Shown here: one piece after another, positions 18,074 to 26,446 of the stretch
Position numbering within the stretch: position 1 is the stretch's first letter
How the letters are laid out: each line of letters starts with the position of its first letter
DNA from: Fusobacterium ulcerans ATCC 49185
Lineage (GTDB): Bacteria > Fusobacteriota > Fusobacteriia > Fusobacteriales > Fusobacteriaceae
Direction: 5' to 3'
Assembly (NCBI RefSeq): GCF_900683735.1
Contig: NZ_LR215979.1
Span: 1,798,001 to 1,862,000 of the forward strand
DNA length: 64,000 bases
The notes under the pieces: generated by a model
Told to the model about the DNA's origin: nothing
Seen by the model: only the letters and a program-made list of their open reading frames with translations
Database searches by the model: none
Made by a program: the position numbers and the translations under genes

Positions 18074-18111
18074 CAGATTAAAATATGTCTATAAAGATAT
18101 ATTTTAATCTG
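18074..18111. repeat. perfect 13-bp inverted repeat between convergent genes
   Basis: CAGATTAAAATAT and its exact reverse complement flank a 12-nt loop. There is no U-tract on either side, so it is not a classical terminator. It could still act as an RNA 3' end or processing signal for the DUF5684 gene read from the right. Confidence 0.6.
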
Positions 18112-18139
18112 CATCTATATTATTCCCCCCAGAATGTTA

Positions 18140-18520
18140 CTATAGATCGTAATCTAGTTTTTCATTTTTTTCTTCTGAATCAGCAGCAGTTTCTACAACT
18201 GTCCCAAGCTCTGTATATACTGCATCTCCAAATCCTAATAATGGATAGAATACAAATGAAAGCAGAGCAAGTCCTACTCCAAATCCTGTCCCTTTTCCAA
18301 ATGCTTTAGCAATTTCAATACTAACAATAATCATGATAACTATATTTGCAATTGGCACAAATAATAGTAATAGATACCACCATGGTTTTTTTGCAATCTC
18401 AGTGATTAAAAGATACATGTTATAAACAGGAACAATACCTTTCCATCCTTCCATTCCAGCCTTTTCAAAAGTTTTCCACATTCCTGCAAAAGCAAGAATC
18501 ATTAAAATTAATCCTATCAT
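18140..18520 (-). CDS. DUF5684-type small membrane protein
   Basis: The 126-residue protein has about four hydrophobic segments. It carries the pattern GWKGIVPVYNMYLLITEIAK...WWYLLLLFVPIANIV that is characteristic of the DUF5684/signal-peptidase-associated membrane family. The tail is acidic (EKKNEKLDYDL-like). It is a lone gene facing rqcH, preceded by AAGGAGGAAAG. Function is unknown. Confidence 0.8.
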   Translation of the reverse strand: MIGLILMILAFAGMWKTFEKAGMEGWKGIVPVYNMYLLITEIAKKPWWYLLLLFVPIANIVIMIIVSIEIAKAFGKGTGFGVGLALLSFVFYPLLGFGDAVYTELGTVVETAADSEEKNEKLDYDL

Positions 18521-18889
18521 CTTTCCTCCTTGAAAATCTTAAGTTGTTCTTGATACTTCATTACTATATACTAACTAAAAAGAAAAGAATAATATATTTT
18601 TTATATGATTTCTATTTTAATTCTTCAAAACAAAATATTTTGATTGCTATTTTTTTTATTTCTTTTTTACTTCTAATTATAAAAAAGAATAATATAGTTT
18701 TCTATTACTGTTATAAAGCTGAATCAACAAAATTTTTAATATAATTTTATTTTGCCTCCTTATATGAAAATTAAAAAAAATTAATAAATTCCATCACACT
18801 TTTTCAAACGTTTATATTATTCTTTAATTCAGATGTTTAACCATGTATGTACATATGTAAACCTGTTAGTTGCTAAAATTATTTTTTAT
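18521..18889. other. non-coding AT-rich stretch
   Basis: I see no convincing gene here; the short plus-strand open frame at 18544-18744 is low-complexity and lacks a ribosome binding site. An isolated minus-strand AAGGAGGC (18754-18761) is not followed by an open frame and may be a remnant. Confidence 0.5.
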
Positions 18890-18933
18890 ATAAAAAAGTT
18901 TTGAGATTTCTGTAATAGATTTCCCAAAACTTT
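18890..18933 (-). terminator. terminator of the cvfB-like gene
   Basis: On the minus strand AAAGTTTTGGGA pairs with TCTCAAAACTTT across a short loop and is followed by TTTATATA. It lies 13 bases past the CvfB stop. Confidence 0.75.
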
Positions 18934-18945
18934 ATATAACTTTTG

Positions 18946-19815
18946 CTATTCTTCTGACTCTTTTTTTTCTTTTTTTATTTTGAAATATCCATTTTCATTC
19001 TTTTCAATTTTTCCGTTTTTCAATAGGTTTCCAACTGCTCTTTTGAATGCTTTTTTACTCATATTAAAATAATTAATAATTTCTTCAGGATTACTTTTAT
19101 CAGTAAATCCAAAGCTATCTCCAAGAAGTCTCATTTTTTCATATACAAGTTCTGCATCTTTGTCCATTTGAATATATGCAAGTTCTCTTGGAGTAAGATC
19201 GATTTTTCCATCTTCTCTCACTCTTATTACTCTTGCTTCTATTACATCTCCAACTTTATAGTCTTTGAAGTATTCATTTTTAGGTATAAGTCCAAAATAT
19301 CTATCTTCTACAGCTACAAAGACTCCTATCTCAGAATTAATTCCATAAACAGTTCCACTTACTATATCATTTTTCTGCATTTCAGTTGAGGGAAGAAGAA
19401 AATTATATATTTTCATAGTAGCAGAAAGTCTTCCTTTGCTATCTTCATATATTCCTACAAGATATTTTTTTCCTATTTCTACTTTTCCTACCTGCTGACT
19501 TTTTGGAAGAAGAAGTTCTTTTTTTAATCCCCAATCCATAAAAGCACCTAAAGTTGGATGAATATCTGTTACTTCTAATTTTGCTAAATTTCCAACTAAA
19601 GCTTCAGTTTTTCTAAAAGTAGCTACTGGTCTATCTTCTGAATCCATATATATCAGTACTTCTACTTCATCTCCTTCTTTAAGATCTCTTCCTTCTAATT
19701 CATTATTTGGAAGAAGTATATTATCCTTATCATCATCAGTTCCACCATGTAAATATGCTCCTACACTTGCAAAATTATTGATGATCATTTTTTGTCTTTT
19801 TCCTATTTTTATCAT
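18946..19815 (-). CDS. cvfB: CvfB-family S1 RNA-binding protein
   Basis: This 289-residue protein resembles CvfB/YitL. It has tandem OB/S1-like domains (from IKIGKRQKMIINNF; an S1 motif in GTVYGINSEIGVFVAVEDRYFGLIP, split here only by description) and a C-terminal winged helix (NYFNMSKKAFKRAVGNLL). The tail is rich in Lys and Glu. CvfB binds RNA and affects virulence-gene expression in Staphylococcus; the role in this organism is unknown. It is a single gene with its own promoter (19850-19878) and terminator. Confidence 0.88.
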   Translation of the reverse strand: MIKIGKRQKMIINNFASVGAYLHGGTDDDKDNILLPNNELEGRDLKEGDEVEVLIYMDSEDRPVATFRKTEALVGNLAKLEVTDIHPTLGAFMDWGLKKELLLPKSQQVGKVEIGKKYLVGIYEDSKGRLSATMKIYNFLLPSTEMQKNDIVSGTVYGINSEIGVFVAVEDRYFGLIPKNEYFKDYKVGDVIEARVIRVREDGKIDLTPRELAYIQMDKDAELVYEKMRLLGDSFGFTDKSNPEEIINYFNMSKKAFKRAVGNLLKNGKIEKNENGYFKIKKEKKESEE

Positions 19816-19849
19816 AAATTCTATCTCTCCTTAAACAATACTATCCTGT

Positions 19850-19878
19850 ATTATATCTTTAATTTTAAATAATTACAA
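19850..19878 (-). promoter_or_regulatory. promoter of cvfB
   Basis: Minus-strand TTGTAA, 17 bp, TATAAT. The -35 overlaps the end of the preceding ABC ATPase gene. Confidence 0.6.
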
Positions 19879-20571
19879 GAATAATTTTTCTATTTCAACT
19901 TTTAATTTTTCTTTTTTTTCTTTATTTTTTTCTTTTGGATAAGGATTTTTAAATATTTTTTTTATTTTTGTTGGTTTATTACTAAATACTACTATCTTTT
20001 CTCCCAAAGAAACAGCAGATTCTATATCATGAGTTATAAAAATTACTGTTTTATTTTCCAGATTTTGAAGTTTTATAAAATACTCCATTATTTCATTTTT
20101 TATTTTTATATCTAAAAATTCAAATGGCTCATCCATAAAAAGATAACTTGAAGGAAAAGAAAAAGCTCTTGCTATTCCTACTCTTCTTTTCATTCCACCA
20201 CTAAGAGAATTGGGATATTCTCCTTCTATTCCATTTAAACCAACCATTTCAAGATATTTTTTTATTCTCAAGTTGATTTCTTCTTTTGATATTTTTTTCT
20301 TTAATACAAATTCTAAATTATCATAAACAGTTTTCCAAGGAATAAGAGTATCTTCCTGAAATATATATGACATCCCATTTTTATTTTCAGCTTCAAAAAT
20401 TATTTCCCCTTTAAAGTCTTTTATTTTCCCAGCTATTATATTAAGAAGAGTACTTTTTCCTGAACCTGATTCTCCTAGTATAGCAGTAACTTTTCCTTCT
20501 TCAATATCTAAAGTTATTCCATCCAGTACTTTTTTATTTCCATAGGATTTAACTATATTCATAAGCTTCAT
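19873..20571 (-). CDS. ABC transporter ATP-binding protein (nitrate/sulfonate/thiamine-precursor type), canonical motifs
   Basis: I place the start at the ATG at 20571, which shares one base with the permease stop (TAATG) and follows GGAGG by 8 nt. A longer upstream frame is only the permease read in another frame. The 232-residue ATPase has Walker A GESGSGKST, Q-loop YIFQEDTLIPW, signature LSGGM, Walker B YLFMDEP and H-loop ITHD. All are intact. It resembles SsuB/TauB/ThiZ ATPases, which pair with the permease upstream. It is the last gene of a four-gene uptake operon. Confidence 0.9.
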   Translation of the reverse strand: MKLMNIVKSYGNKKVLDGITLDIEEGKVTAILGESGSGKSTLLNIIAGKIKDFKGEIIFEAENKNGMSYIFQEDTLIPWKTVYDNLEFVLKKKISKEEINLRIKKYLEMVGLNGIEGEYPNSLSGGMKRRVGIARAFSFPSSYLFMDEPFEFLDIKIKNEIMEYFIKLQNLENKTVIFITHDIESAVSLGEKIVVFSNKPTKIKKIFKNPYPKEKNKEKKEKLKVEIEKLFL

Positions 20572-21326
20572 TACAGTTTCCTCCATTTTGTAAGTTCTGT
20601 ATTTATTTTCTTTAAAGATATATCCAAGAAAAAATTTATCAAAATAACAATAATTATCCATGCAAAAATAGAAGGACTTTCTAAATATATTTTCCCCATA
20701 AATATTTCTCCCCCAATAGAAAGAGAACCTTGTGATAAAACTTCTCCTGCTATAACTACTTTTAAAGTTAAAGCTATCAAAGCAGGTATTCCAGATGATG
20801 AAAAATAATATACTCCTGGAATATATATTCCTTTTAGGATATCCATTTTTGCCACTTTATATATATCTGCCATTTTTAATAAATCCCTGTCTATTGAATC
20901 TATACCTCCAAGTATATTTTCATATATTAATGGAAGAAGTATCATTATTCCAGTTATTATTGGGACAACTTCTACATTGCTCCAAATAAGAACTAGTATT
21001 ATTACAGCTATTGTAGGAATAGATTTTAGAAATGAAAAAAATGGAAAAAATAAAATATAAAAAAACTTATATCTGTATGAAAGAATACTACATAAAATTC
21101 CTATTATTAATGATATACCTATACTTACCACAGTTCTCTTTAAAGTATGGAAAATTATTAATAAAAACTCTTTTCCTTTTATTATATCTATGAATGCTTT
21201 GAAAATACTTGGTATACTTGGAAATATCAAATCATTTCCTATTATTCTTGATATAATTTCCCATACAGCTATAAACAATAAAGGAGAGATAAGCATCCAT
21301 CTACTTTGACATAAATATTTTCTCAT
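20571..21326 (-). CDS. ABC transporter permease (SsuC/ThiX-like)
   Basis: This 251-residue protein has about six membrane segments and the BPD-type permease core (SFLKSIPTIAVIILVLIW; EAA-like loop before VVIAGEVLSQG). I choose the ATG at 21326 because GGAGG lies 11 nt upstream inside the end of the binding-protein gene. A TTG 18 bases earlier is possible. It overlaps the binding-protein gene by 26 bases and the ATPase by one. The family moves sulfonates, nitrate or thiamine pyrimidine precursors; the substrate here is undetermined. Confidence 0.88.
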   Translation of the reverse strand: MRKYLCQSRWMLISPLLFIAVWEIISRIIGNDLIFPSIPSIFKAFIDIIKGKEFLLIIFHTLKRTVVSIGISLIIGILCSILSYRYKFFYILFFPFFSFLKSIPTIAVIILVLIWSNVEVVPIITGIMILLPLIYENILGGIDSIDRDLLKMADIYKVAKMDILKGIYIPGVYYFSSSGIPALIALTLKVVIAGEVLSQGSLSIGGEIFMGKIYLESPSIFAWIIIVILINFFLDISLKKINTELTKWRKL

Positions 21327-22248
21327 CTGGAATTTTTCCTCCAATTGCCTTACTGTTTGTCTTTTCTATCTTTTCAAAATATAATTTATATACTTCTTTA
21401 CTATCATTAGCTGGTACAAATTTTATATTCGCCCTTTTTATTACTTCATTTAAAATACTTATATCTATAGTTATTTTTGATTCAGCTATATATTTTTCTT
21501 TATCTGAATTTTCACTATAGATAAATTCTATACTATTTTTCAGTTCAGTTATAAATTTTGATACAAACTCTGGATCTTCTTCCACAAGTTCTTCTGTTGC
21601 AATCAGAGTAGATTGAGGAAATCCTGTATTGTTTTTAAAAATTTTTTTCCATTCATCATTCATATTAAAGTTGATTTTAGTCTTATTATCTTTTGACATT
21701 ATTTTACTTAAAACAGGTTCTGAAACCATTGCTATATTTACTTTTCCAGCAAGATATAAAGGAGCAAGCTCATTTCCACCTGATAAATAATTTATTTTTA
21801 AATCTTTAGTTGGATTGATTCCATTTTCTTCTAATATAGTTTGCAGCATAATATCTGGTGTCAGCCCTTTTCCAATAGTATATATTTCTTTTCCTTTTAA
21901 ATCTTTTATATCCTCTAGATTTTCTCTGCTTATCACATAAAAAGAACCCCATCCAACAGTTCCAATTATTTTATAATTAAGATTTTTATTATATAGTTGA
22001 CCTGCAAGATTAGAGGGTACTATTCCAATATCACTCTCTTTTTTAAAAAAATTCATTACAAGAGATTCAGAAATCTTTTCCAGTTTATATTCTATTTTCT
22101 TACCAGATATTTCTTTATTATCATTTATCATTTTCACCACACTAAGAGCTGGCAGACCATTAGGAGATGTAAATTTGACAGTATCTTTTGAATATACTGC
22201 TGTAATAAAAAAAAGCATCATAAATAGAGCTATTATTGTTTTTTTCAT
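21301..22248 (-). CDS. ABC transporter substrate-binding protein (NMT1/SsuA-like)
   Basis: The 315-residue protein has an N-terminal signal peptide (MKKTIIALFMMLFFITAVYS), cleaved around residue 20, and a two-lobed periplasmic-binding fold. Landmarks are FTSPNGLPALSVVKMI near the mature start, DIGIVPSNLAGQLYNK, and NELAPLYLAGKVNIAMVSEPV. There is no lipobox Cys, as expected for a diderm. It resembles binding proteins for thiamine pyrimidine, sulfonate or related ligands. No riboswitch precedes the operon, so the ligand stays open. Confidence 0.87.
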   Translation of the reverse strand: MKKTIIALFMMLFFITAVYSKDTVKFTSPNGLPALSVVKMINDNKEISGKKIEYKLEKISESLVMNFFKKESDIGIVPSNLAGQLYNKNLNYKIIGTVGWGSFYVISRENLEDIKDLKGKEIYTIGKGLTPDIMLQTILEENGINPTKDLKINYLSGGNELAPLYLAGKVNIAMVSEPVLSKIMSKDNKTKINFNMNDEWKKIFKNNTGFPQSTLIATEELVEEDPEFVSKFITELKNSIEFIYSENSDKEKYIAESKITIDISILNEVIKRANIKFVPANDSKEVYKLYFEKIEKTNSKAIGGKIPDEKIFMSK

Positions 22249-22260
22249 GTTTATCCCTCA

Positions 22261-22950
22261 TTATTCTTTATCTTTTATAAAATCTTTGCAATCTCCAAAA
22301 TAGAAAGTTTTCTCTTTTCTTCTTAAAAACAGAAGTTTATTTGCAAAATTAGATATCTCTTTTATATTATGAGTTATGAAAATAACTGTAATCTCTTTTT
22401 CATCACATATTCTTTTTATTGTACTATAAAAATCTATTTTACTCTTTAAATCAAGAGCTGAACTTGGATTATCTATATATATCAATTTAGGCTCAGTAAT
22501 AAGATGTTTTGCCGCATTTATTTTTAATTGCTGAAGTGCTGTAAGTTTATTTATTTTTTTATCTTTTAATTCATATAAATTAAAAAGTTTTAAAAGTTCA
22601 TCTACTTTTTCCCAGTCACCATCTTCTAAACATCTTCCTCTTTTTCTAGAAATCATTCCAATAGCAACAATTTCTCTTGCAGTTCCTGGAAACTCTTCCT
22701 TTAACTGCATTATATTTTGTGGTATATAACTAACCTCACCTTTCCCTATATTATGATAAGATATATTTCCAGTTATTCCAGCATTTACTAACCCTAACAG
22801 CCCTTTTATCAGACTACTTTTACCAGAACCTGGAACTCCACCAATAGCAAGATAATCCCCTCTTTCAATATTGAAAGAAATATTTTCCAGAACTTTTCTG
22901 TTTTTTATAGTTAATCCAAAATTTTCCACCGTCAATATGATATCATTCAT
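22261..22950 (-). CDS. ABC ATPase with degenerate signature motif, first gene of uptake operon
   Basis: The 229-residue nucleotide-binding domain has an intact Walker A (GGVPGSGKSS), Q-loop (YIPQNIM) and H-loop (ITHN). The signature LSGGQ is replaced by LTALQ, and the Walker B glutamate is Asn (YIDNPSSALD). ATP binding is plausible but hydrolysis at its own site looks impaired. It lies 12 bases before the binding-protein gene. The operon thus has two ATPases, one binding protein and one permease, which suggests an asymmetric heterodimer of nucleotide-binding domains. Overall similarity is closer to zinc/cobalt-type ATPases than to the partner ATPase. Confidence 0.85.
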   Translation of the reverse strand: MNDIILTVENFGLTIKNRKVLENISFNIERGDYLAIGGVPGSGKSSLIKGLLGLVNAGITGNISYHNIGKGEVSYIPQNIMQLKEEFPGTAREIVAIGMISRKRGRCLEDGDWEKVDELLKLFNLYELKDKKINKLTALQQLKINAAKHLITEPKLIYIDNPSSALDLKSKIDFYSTIKRICDEKEITVIFITHNIKEISNFANKLLFLRRKEKTFYFGDCKDFIKDKE

Positions 22951-22994
22951 TTTTTAACCTCCTATTCTTAAAACTAATTTTTCCCTTATATACT

Positions 22995-23003
22995 ATTATA
23001 ACA
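22995..23003 (-). promoter_or_regulatory. extended -10 promoter of the ABC uptake operon
   Basis: Minus-strand TGTTATAAT gives an extended -10 (TGn plus TATAAT) about 45 bp before the first start codon. The -35 is poor. Confidence 0.5.
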
Positions 23004-23077
23004 CATTTACCCATTTTTTGATAAACATAAAATTTTATAAAAAGTAAAATATTTTTACATTAAGAATTAATTTTATA

Positions 23078-23108
23078 TAAAAAGAGAGTGGAATATTATC
23101 CACTCTCC
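23078..23108 (-). terminator. terminator of the DAACS symporter gene
   Basis: Perfect stem GAGAGTGGA/TCCACTCTC (23084-23092 with 23099-23107), followed on the minus strand by TTTTTATA. Confidence 0.8.
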
Positions 23109-23186
23109 ATAATTTACCCCTATTTTATTCTAATGTTATATTTTCTCTTCTACTATTTCTGAATATCAGCAGCCATTCTGATACTT

Positions 23187-24383
23187 TTATATTTTTTCTT
23201 TAGTAGGAGGAATTAATTTAAATCCAGCAATTTTATTAACCATTATAGATATAGCCCCATCTCCAGTTACATTACAAGCAGTTCCAAAACTGTCTTGAGT
23301 TAAATATAGAGCAATCATTAAAGATGTAAGTTCTGGACCAAATCCAAGCATACTTTCTAATAATCCAAGTGCTGCCATTACTGCTCCACCTGGTACTCCT
23401 GGTGCTGCTACCATTGTTACTCCCAGCATAAGAATAAATCCAAACATTCCTGAAAATGTGATAGGCATTCCATTTAACATCATTACTGCCATTGAACAGC
23501 TTACAAGTGTTATTGTACTTCCTGATAGATGGATAGTAGCGCATAATGGGATTGTAAAGTCTGCGATCCCTTCATTTACTCCATTTTCTTTAGTTTGGTT
23601 AAGAGTAACTGGAATAGTTGCTGCAGATGACTGAGTTCCAATTGCTGTGAAATATGCAGGAAGCATTTTTCTTATTAATAATAATGGATTAGCTCCTGCT
23701 AAAGTTCCAGCTATTGTATATTGAACCAATAGGATAACAAAGTGAAGAATTATAATTATTCCAAATACTTTTGCAAATACTGACATGATTTTTACTATTT
23801 CTCCAGCATAAGTCATATTTGCAAAGATACCTGCTATGTATAGAGGCAAGAATGGAATAATAATATTTGTTATTATTTTTTCAACTATTGTCTGTACTTC
23901 ATTCATAAGGTTTTTAAGAGTTGTTCCTTCAACTACTGCAATTCCAATACCTATGATGAATGCCATTAACAATGCTGTCATAACTCCCATGATTGGAGGC
24001 ATTTCAACTGTTAAATAACCACTTAAAAGTCCTGCTTCTGGATGGCTTCCTTCTACTAAAGCAGCTCCTGTTGGAAGTATCTTTTTAAGCAAGATAGAAT
24101 TTGTAAAAAATGCTAATGATCCAGATACGATTGTTGAACCATATGCAAGAACTGTAGTAACTGCTAATAGTTTTCCAGCTTTTTTACCTAAATCTCCAAT
24201 ACCAGGTGCTACAAATCCTAAGATTATTAATGGAATTACAAACTGTAAAAAGTTTCCAAATAATCCATTAAATGTAAGCATAACTCTTAGTAATGGAATA
24301 AATCCTATTTTACCTACAATGATACCTGCTATCAAACCTACAATAAGTTTTGGTAGTAAACCGAGTTTTTTCATTTTTTCCAC
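23187..24383 (-). CDS. dicarboxylate/amino acid:cation symporter (DAACS family, SstT-like)
   Basis: This 398-residue glutamate-transporter-fold protein has about eight membrane helices. Hairpin 1 carries GTQSSAATIPVTL, a serine-rich re-entrant motif. Helix 7 reads CATIHLSGSTIT in place of the NMDGT of aspartate transporters, and hairpin 2 has AAPGVPGGAVMA. DAACS proteins couple uptake of glutamate, aspartate, serine or threonine to Na+ or H+. The changed NMDGT site and overall length favour a Ser/Thr transporter, but this is inference. A single gene with its own promoter (24418-24446) and terminator (23078-23108). Confidence 0.9.
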   Translation of the reverse strand: MEKMKKLGLLPKLIVGLIAGIIVGKIGFIPLLRVMLTFNGLFGNFLQFVIPLIILGFVAPGIGDLGKKAGKLLAVTTVLAYGSTIVSGSLAFFTNSILLKKILPTGAALVEGSHPEAGLLSGYLTVEMPPIMGVMTALLMAFIIGIGIAVVEGTTLKNLMNEVQTIVEKIITNIIIPFLPLYIAGIFANMTYAGEIVKIMSVFAKVFGIIIILHFVILLVQYTIAGTLAGANPLLLIRKMLPAYFTAIGTQSSAATIPVTLNQTKENGVNEGIADFTIPLCATIHLSGSTITLVSCSMAVMMLNGMPITFSGMFGFILMLGVTMVAAPGVPGGAVMAALGLLESMLGFGPELTSLMIALYLTQDSFGTACNVTGDGAISIMVNKIAGFKLIPPTKEKI

Positions 24384-24417
24384 CTCATTAAATTTTAGTG
24401 ATTTTTCTCTATTAGAA

Positions 24418-24446
24418 TATATACCATAATTTTATCTTTTAATCAA
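24418..24446 (-). promoter_or_regulatory. promoter of the DAACS symporter gene
   Basis: Minus-strand TTGATT, 17 bp, TATATA with a TGG before the -10 (extended -10). Confidence 0.6.
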
Positions 24447-24600
24447 CTCTTTATTCCGAAAATAAGATAAAATTTTTATATTTGAAACATATTCCAATTA
24501 TATATCTCTGTATTTTCAATACATTGAAGCATGCTTTTAATAAAATAAAAATTTATTTTTTAAAGAGATAAATGAGTAATTTTCACTTTTAATAAAATTA

Positions 24601-24609
24601 TGATATAAT
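24601..24609 (+). promoter_or_regulatory. extended -10 promoter of hflX
   Basis: TGATATAAT forms an extended -10 (TGn plus TATAAT), 37 bp before the hflX start. The -35 region is weak. Confidence 0.5.
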
Positions 24610-24646
24610 ATGTTGCTAAATATAGAGATAAAACGGAGTGATTTTT

Positions 24647-26446
24647 ATGATAAAAGGAAATACAGATGGAATCAAGGATTTTATTTTAAATGAATTGGAT
24701 TCTCTTCATGATATAACAGTTGAAAAAAATAAAATAATAGAACCAGAAATGCTTGCTCTTATAGCTTCAGTGAGCAGCAGAATAAACAGAGAAATTAATA
24801 TTGCTATTGACAGAAAAGGAAATGTTACTGAAATATCCATTGGAGATAGCAGCAGCGTACAGCTTCCTTTTTTGAATGTCCAGGAAAAAAGATTGAGTGG
24901 GGTAAGAGTTATTCATACTCATCCTAGTGGAAGTTCTAGTCTTTCTAATATAGATATATCCGCTCTTACAAAATTAAAATTAGACTGTATAGTTGCTATT
25001 GGAATAAATGAAGATTATATAACAGGAATGAGCATTGGATTTTGCAGTATAGATGGCAATGATCTTTCTCATGAAGTTCTAGGACCTCTCTCAGTAGAAG
25101 AAGTTGTAAATTATGATTTTCTTTCTAAAATTGAAGAGATAGAAGGATTTCTTAGAAAGAGAGAAATTAGTGAAAATGATGATGAATATGCGATTCTTGT
25201 AGGTTTAGATGATAATGAAAGTCTTGATGAACTAGCTGAATTAGCCAGAGCATGTAATGTTAAAGTTGTAGCTAAATTTTTCCAGAAAAAAACAAGAATC
25301 GATCCATGCTACTTTATTGGACCAGGAAAAGCACAAGAACTTGCTGTTTTTAAACAATTAAAAAAAGCTAATCTTATCATTTTTGATGAAGAGCTAAGTG
25401 GTATGCAGGTAAGGAATTTAGAAGAACTTACAAGCTGTAAAGTTATTGACAGAACTATTCTTATTCTTGAAATATTTGCTACAAGAGCCAGAACCAGAGA
25501 AGCAAAAATACAGGTAGAACTTGCACAGCTTAAATATAGAAGCAGCAGACTTTTGGGGTTTGGTTCTACAATGTCTAGAACTGGTGGTGGAGTAGGTACT
25601 AAAGGACCTGGAGAAAAGAAACTTGAAATTGATAAAAGAAGAATAAGAGAAACTATATATGATTTAAAACAGGAATTAGAAAAAATAAGAAAAACTAGAG
25701 TAACCCAAAGAGAAAAAAGAGATGAATCTGGTATACCAAAAATCTCTTTAGTTGGGTATACAAATGTTGGAAAATCTACTCTTAGAAATCTCCTTGTAGA
25801 TATGTATGCAGCTGACAATACTTCTAAAAAAGAAGCTGTTTTTGCTGAAAATATGCTTTTTGCTACTTTGGATATTACTACAAGAGCAATAGTTCTTCCT
25901 GATAAAAGAGTAGCTTCTCTTACTGATACAGTTGGATTTGTAAGAAAACTTCCTCATGATCTTGTAGAAGCTTTTAAATCTACTCTTGAAGAAGTAAGTT
26001 TTTCTGACTTAATCATCCATGTTGTAGATGTATCAAGTGAAACTGCTCCAGAACAAATTTTAGCTGTTGAAAAAGTGTTAGGGGAATTAAATGCTTTGGA
26101 AAAACCTTCTTTCCTTGCATTAAATAAATTTGAAATGGCTTCATCAGAACAGATAGCTGCCATAAAAGAAAAATTCAGCAGATATCAAATGATAGAAATT
26201 AGTGCTAAAGAAAATAAAAATATTGATGAATTCTTACAGATGACTGTATCTCTTTTACCACAAACTACTAGAAAATGTACTTACTTAATACCTTACAGTG
26301 ATACTTCTATGGGAGCTTTTCTTCATAGAAATTCTATAATTCAAGAAGAAGAATATGAAGGAGAAGGTGTAAAAATAATTGCCGTAGTCAATGATGAAGT
26401 ATACAACAAATGTAAAAAATTCATGATTGAGGAGAATATATGTTAA
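24647..26446 (+). CDS. hflX: GTPase HflX with N-terminal JAMM/MPN-like domain
   Basis: I start at the ATG at 24647 (CGGAG eight bases upstream), giving 599 residues against about 420 for a minimal HflX. Residues from about 185 on are HflX: ligand domain (YFIGPGKAQEL, IFDEELSGMQVRNLE), glycine-rich GFGSTMSRTGGGVGTKGPGE, G1 GYTNVGKST, G3 DTVGF, G4 LNKFE. HflX splits stalled ribosomes. The first about 180 residues form an extra domain with E49, then H90-T-H92-P, S100 and D103. The spacing H-x-H-P-x6-S-x2-D is exactly the zinc-protease JAMM motif. The gene overlaps the MATE gene by seven bases. Confidence 0.93.
   Translation: MIKGNTDGIKDFILNELDSLHDITVEKNKIIEPEMLALIASVSSRINREINIAIDRKGNVTEISIGDSSSVQLPFLNVQEKRLSGVRVIHTHPSGSSSLSNIDISALTKLKLDCIVAIGINEDYITGMSIGFCSIDGNDLSHEVLGPLSVEEVVNYDFLSKIEEIEGFLRKREISENDDEYAILVGLDDNESLDELAELARACNVKVVAKFFQKKTRIDPCYFIGPGKAQELAVFKQLKKANLIIFDEELSGMQVRNLEELTSCKVIDRTILILEIFATRARTREAKIQVELAQLKYRSSRLLGFGSTMSRTGGGVGTKGPGEKKLEIDKRRIRETIYDLKQELEKIRKTRVTQREKRDESGIPKISLVGYTNVGKSTLRNLLVDMYAADNTSKKEAVFAENMLFATLDITTRAIVLPDKRVASLTDTVGFVRKLPHDLVEAFKSTLEEVSFSDLIIHVVDVSSETAPEQILAVEKVLGELNALEKPSFLALNKFEMASSEQIAAIKEKFSRYQMIEISAKENKNIDEFLQMTVSLLPQTTRKCTYLIPYSDTSMGAFLHRNSIIQEEEYEGEGVKIIAVVNDEVYNKCKKFMIEENIC

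Noticed and set aside
18544-18744. 66-codon plus-strand open frame
   Set aside because: Low-complexity Ile/Phe/Lys sequence, no ribosome binding site, no promoter or family resemblance.
22951-23186. Riboswitch controlling the ABC uptake operon
   Set aside because: No conserved TPP, cobalamin or SAM riboswitch pieces are seen; only an extended -10 promoter and a terminator of the neighbouring gene.
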